17,019 nucleotides of DNA, from contig DCSU01000158.1 in the NCBI GenBank assembly GCA_002325785.1, forward strand, positions 1 to 17,019, read 5' to 3'. The translations under genes and the position numbers were made by a program. The stretch comes from Bacteroidales bacterium UBA1458. Lineage in GTDB: Bacteria; Bacteroidota; Bacteroidia; Bacteroidales; VadinHA17. Shown one piece after another: positions 14,396-17,019 of this stretch. Position 1 is the first letter of the stretch; each line of letters starts with the position of its first letter. The notes under the pieces are model-generated. The model worked only from the letters and a program-made list of their open reading frames with translations, did not search any database and was not told the origin of the DNA.

Positions 14396-16345
14396 TTATT
14401 TTACCGTTACGGCGCTGAACTTGCATACATCATAGCATATTCCGCAACCGATACATTTGTCGTCAACGATGAAGAATGGCTGGAGCCTTGTTCCGTAGAT
14501 GGCGTTCACCGGGCATTTGGCGGCACACACGGTACAACCGGTGCACTTATCGACATCAATACTGAATGTTCTCAGGCCGCGGCACACATTGGCACGGCAG
14601 CGTCTGTCGAAGATATGCTCCTCGAACTCCTCGCGGTAGCTGGTCATGGCACTCATAAACGGATTAGGGGCTGTCTGTCCCAGTCCGCAGAGCGATGTGT
14701 CTTTCATCACCGAAGCGATGGTCTCGAGCTGCATCACCCCCTTGAACCTCTCAAGTGTGGCGTTGGAGTCTTCTGTATTGGGTTTGCGTATAATATTCTC
14801 GAGTATCTCGAGCATTCGTCCCGTACCCTCACGGCAGGGGATGCACTTGCCACAACTCTCCTTGTGGATGAACTCCATGAAATATCTCACGAAGTCTACC
14901 ATACAGGTGGTCTCATCAATTATAATGAGCCCTCCGGAACCCATGGCAATGCCGTTCTCCCGCAACAGGTCAAAATCAACCGTGAGTGAAAGATTCTGTT
15001 GAGTAATGAATGTTCCCGATGGTCCGCCTATCTGCAAGGCTTTGAATGCCTTCCCCTCACGGATGCCATCGGCTATACCCTCTACAATGGTTCTGAAGGG
15101 AGTACCCATCTCCACCTCTATCAAACCTGTAAACCGTCCCCTGCCGCCAAGGGAGAACAGTTTGGTGCCCTTGCTCCCGGCAGTTCCGATGGCGCGGAAC
15201 CACTCCGGGCCGTGCGACATTATGAGGGGGACATTCATCAGGGTCTCGACGTTGTTAATCACCGTCGGTTTCCCGTAGAGGCCGCTTGTGGTCGGATATG
15301 GCGGCTTCAGCTCCGGCATGCCGCGCTTGCCCTCGAGGCTGGCTATCAGTGCTGTCTCCTCACCGCAGACAAATGCCCCGGCTTCCTCCCTGATGACTAT
15401 ATCCAGGTTGAACCCGCTGGAAAGGATATTATGCCCGATGATCCCGTAGCTACGGGCAGCCTCGAGTGCTTTCCTGAGCCTGGCCAGGGGATGGGGAGAA
15501 CCTGTCTTCAGGTAGATGATGGCATTGGAGGCCCCGATGGCATATGATGCTATGCAGATACCCTCAATGAGCCTGTGCGGGTCTCCTTCTAAAACCGACC
15601 TGTCAGCATATGAGCCAGGGTCACTCTCTTTTGCGTTGCAGATGAGATACCTGTTGTCCGAGGCAGAGTTAAGGGCATACTTCCATTTCAGGCCGGTAAT
15701 GAACCCTCCACCGCTTCGCCCCCTCAGTCCGCTTCGTTCAACGATGTCACAAACCTCCTCATGTGTATAGTTGCGTATGGTCTTCAGGAAAGCCCTGTAG
15801 CCTCCCCGGGCAATATACTCTTCAATATTCTCCGGGTCATAGAAACCGCAGTTGCTCAGCACCACGCGCTTCTGCAATTTAAAGAAGGGAATCTCCTCCA
15901 CGAAGGGTATGTCATGCCATGCCTCAAATCCGGTTGTGCCAATCTGGGCAACCAGGTCCTCAACGGGCATGTCATTGTGAAAAACGCCGTTTAACAGCGG
16001 TTCTATCTTGTCTTCGGAAATATTCCTGAAAATAAGCTTGTTTTTCCCGGGCAGATGAACACATACCATCGGTTCGAAGACGGCAGGTCCGTGGCAGCCG
16101 GTCATTATTATCATTCCGCGGATACCCATCTCACTGAGGTAAAGCTCCGCGGCGGCGGCGCTCTTAAGTCCTCCTGCAATGATGGCTGCCGAGCCCGATG
16201 CCACGTAGATAACAGGCACTGAGGGCTTGTCACGGCGTATCTCAGCAAGCCGCTTTTCTGTGGCTGCCGGCAGCGTGTCAGAACCGTGCATGAGCACCTC
16301 CCTGACCAGGAAATCCCTGGTTTCATTTTCTGTATGCTCTTTCAT
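14396..16345 (-). CDS. hydB: HydB: NuoF-like flavoprotein subunit with C-terminal ferredoxin domains
   Basis: A 649-residue subunit that binds FMN and NAD(P)H and passes electrons along Fe-S clusters. In order: a thioredoxin-like N-terminal domain (about 44-120) whose [2Fe-2S] cysteines are mostly gone; the NuoF core with FMN motif GRSGGGFITGLKW (209-221), CNAKESDPGSY (236-246) and GAFVCGEETALIASLEGKRG; the NuoF [4Fe-4S] at Cys498, 501, 504 and Cys553 (SCGKCIPC, SLCGLG); a Cys583/Cys588 pair; and two C-terminal [4Fe-4S] sets (Cys601, 604, 607, 611 and 631, 634, 637, 641). This layout is that of electron-bifurcating HydB. The flavin-site motif reads NAKE where NuoF/HydB proteins have NADE or NGDE. 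Its ATG overlaps the hydC stop by 4 bp (ATGA), so the two are translationally coupled. Confidence 0.94.
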   Translation of the reverse strand: MKEHTENETRDFLVREVLMHGSDTLPAATEKRLAEIRRDKPSVPVIYVASGSAAIIAGGLKSAAAAELYLSEMGIRGMIIMTGCHGPAVFEPMVCVHLPGKNKLIFRNISEDKIEPLLNGVFHNDMPVEDLVAQIGTTGFEAWHDIPFVEEIPFFKLQKRVVLSNCGFYDPENIEEYIARGGYRAFLKTIRNYTHEEVCDIVERSGLRGRSGGGFITGLKWKYALNSASDNRYLICNAKESDPGSYADRSVLEGDPHRLIEGICIASYAIGASNAIIYLKTGSPHPLARLRKALEAARSYGIIGHNILSSGFNLDIVIREEAGAFVCGEETALIASLEGKRGMPELKPPYPTTSGLYGKPTVINNVETLMNVPLIMSHGPEWFRAIGTAGSKGTKLFSLGGRGRFTGLIEVEMGTPFRTIVEGIADGIREGKAFKALQIGGPSGTFITQQNLSLTVDFDLLRENGIAMGSGGLIIIDETTCMVDFVRYFMEFIHKESCGKCIPCREGTGRMLEILENIIRKPNTEDSNATLERFKGVMQLETIASVMKDTSLCGLGQTAPNPFMSAMTSYREEFEEHIFDRRCRANVCRGLRTFSIDVDKCTGCTVCAAKCPVNAIYGTRLQPFFIVDDKCIGCGICYDVCKFSAVTVK

Positions 16346-16809
16346 TTCAGGTCAGCCAGCGCTTTGAGTTTTGAAATCATCTCAGGTATATCCTCAACAC
16401 GGACATGGGTAAAATAGGTTTCACCGGTTGCCACAACGGGACCCTCGTTGCATCCCCCCATGCATGAAGTAAGCTCGTAACTGAACCGCCCGTCGCGCGT
16501 CGTCTGACCCGCCTCGATGCCAAGTGCCTCGCGGACTGCTGCCACCACTGAGGTAGAGCCATTGATAAAGCATGTGGTACCGTTACATATCCTTAGGTGT
16601 ACCTTACCGCAGGGAAAAAACCGGAAGCGGTCATAGAAGGTCGCCAGGCCAAATATCTTGGTAGTGGACATGTGAAGGAAACCGCCAATCCTGACTATCG
16701 CATTCTCAGACAGATACCCTTCAGCTTCCTGTATATCCTGGAGGATTGGAATGAGACTATCATGACTTCCCTCCCTGTAATGACTCAGAATATCATCTAT
16801 CTTACTCAT
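16342..16809 (-). CDS. hydC: HydC: NuoE-like [2Fe-2S] subunit
   Basis: A 155-residue NuoE/thioredoxin-like protein and the first gene of the leftward operon. After an N-terminal helical part (ILQDIQEAEGYL, IFGLATFYDRF, typical of NuoE) comes the [2Fe-2S] site: Cys75 and Cys80 (CNGTTC) and Cys116 and Cys120 (CMGGCNEGP). All four ligands are intact, unlike the related N-terminal domain of HydB. It would sit next to the FMN of HydB and take part in electron splitting. Length is normal for the family. The leader is about 25 nt, AT-rich and without a Shine-Dalgarno. A promoter and a Rex-type site lie directly upstream. Confidence 0.94.
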   Translation of the reverse strand: MSKIDDILSHYREGSHDSLIPILQDIQEAEGYLSENAIVRIGGFLHMSTTKIFGLATFYDRFRFFPCGKVHLRICNGTTCFINGSTSVVAAVREALGIEAGQTTRDGRFSYELTSCMGGCNEGPVVATGETYFTHVRVEDIPEMISKLKALADLK

Positions 16810-16840
16810 TATTAAAATGATCTGACTTTTAGGATTCAGA

Positions 16841-16871
16841 CAAAATTATGAATAATTATTGTTATTTCAAA
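16841..16871 (-). promoter_or_regulatory. Bacteroidota-type promoter for the hydCBA operon
   Basis: On the minus strand the -7 element TAATTTTG (16848-16841) matches TAnnTTTG exactly. A TTTG -33 element (16871-16868, within TTTTTG) lies 19 bp upstream, the expected spacing. Transcription would begin near 16834, about 25 nt before the hydC ATG. Confidence 0.7.
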
Positions 16872-16884
16872 AACATTGTTATTT
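16858..16884. repeat. Direct repeat ATTGTTATTT flanking the hydC -33 element
   Basis: The 10-mer ATTGTTATTT occurs at 16858-16867 and at 16875-16884, 17 bp start to start. The second copy forms the left arm of the Rex-type site. The first copy lies between the -33 and -7 elements and includes the same TTGTTA half-site without a matching right arm. Confidence 0.5.
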
Positions 16885-16893
16885 AATTAACAA
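16876..16893. promoter_or_regulatory. Predicted Rex operator upstream of hydC
   Basis: TTGTTATTTAATTAACAA has perfect 6-bp arms TTGTTA and TAACAA around six bases, matching the Rex operator pattern known from many bacteria (TTGTTA-N6-TAACAA form). It ends 5 bp before the -33 element of the hydC promoter, where bound repressor would hinder polymerase. The operon encodes its own Rex at 8466-9101. An overlapping palindrome, GTTATTT-N7-AAATAAC, spans 16878-16898. Confidence 0.72.
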
Positions 16894-16930
16894 ATAACGA
16901 TTGAAATTGAATATTGGATATCGCGGGCAA

Positions 16931-17019
16931 ATGAAATTTGTTGTACTTTTGAGTGGATATGAAATAAAAGAGGGCCGTTGGGACAATCTTACGATATTGA
17001 AATATGCCTTGGAAGCTCC
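16931..17019 (+). CDS. Possible start of a divergent gene, cut by the window edge
   Basis: From the ATG at 16931 a frame stays open to the end of the window (29 codons), beginning MKFVVLLSGYEIKEGRWDNL. It reads like an ordinary protein start but no family is recognisable from so little. No TAnnTTTG box is seen upstream on this strand. If real, it is divergent from hydC and shares the 16810-16930 control region with it, including the Rex-type site. Confidence 0.3.
   Translation, partial: MKFVVLLSGYEIKEGRWDNLTILKYALEA

Noticed and set aside
16944..16951. TACTTTTG, a perfect TAnnTTTG box on the plus strand
   Set aside because: It lies inside the likely divergent coding start (16931 onward) and has no TTTG at the -33 spacing; chance match more likely.
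1..17019. tRNA, rRNA, CRISPR array, insertion sequence, integrase or attachment site
   Set aside because: No such structure, transposase-like protein, or regularly spaced repeat array was seen; the window is almost fully occupied by the listed protein genes, with no gene-free stretch above 300 bp.

Overview
The window looks like an anaerobic member of the Bacteroidota. Leaders lack a Shine-Dalgarno but carry TAnnTTTG -7 boxes, there are two exported peptidases of types common in that phylum, and the base composition is balanced. The phylum call is inference from these traits plus protein style; no rRNA or other phylogenetic marker is present.

Layout. The left part (about 1-5546) reads rightward: an exported C69 dipeptidase, the [FeFe]-hydrogenase maturase HydE, and an exported M14 zinc carboxypeptidase. 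The rest (16809 down to 5518) reads leftward as one long, tightly packed run: hydC (NuoE-like), hydB (NuoF-like), hydA (NuoG/[FeFe]-hydrogenase-like), an H-cluster-domain sensor histidine kinase interrupted by one in-frame TAA, a stand-alone receiver, a receiver-histidine kinase hybrid, rex, a ribF-like gene, hydG, and a duplicated TM1266-type regulator. The two arms converge and overlap by 29 bp at 5518-5546. A possible gene begins at the right edge, divergent from hydC.

How it fits together. HydABC has the architecture of a soluble, flavin-based NAD(P)H/ferredoxin-linked complex. HydE and HydG build the H-cluster precursor; the third maturase, HydF, is not in the window. Rex would sense NADH/NAD+, and an 18-bp site matching the Rex operator pattern (TTGTTA-N6-TAACAA) lies next to a good Bacteroidota promoter in front of hydC, so the operon probably controls itself through its own Rex. 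The sensor kinase, receiver and hybrid kinase add a second, H2- or redox-responsive layer.

Most notable. HydA keeps all four cysteines that hold the H-cluster but has lost the proton-path residues (Cys299, Glu279 and Glu282 of Clostridium pasteurianum CpI) and two residues around the diiron site. HydB has lost the N-terminal [2Fe-2S] cysteines and carries Lys in the flavin/NADH-site motif. The operon RibF has a ruined riboflavin-kinase motif. Together these suggest a diverged, possibly non-hydrogen-evolving or sensory relative of the bifurcating HydABC hydrogenases, packaged with its own redox control.
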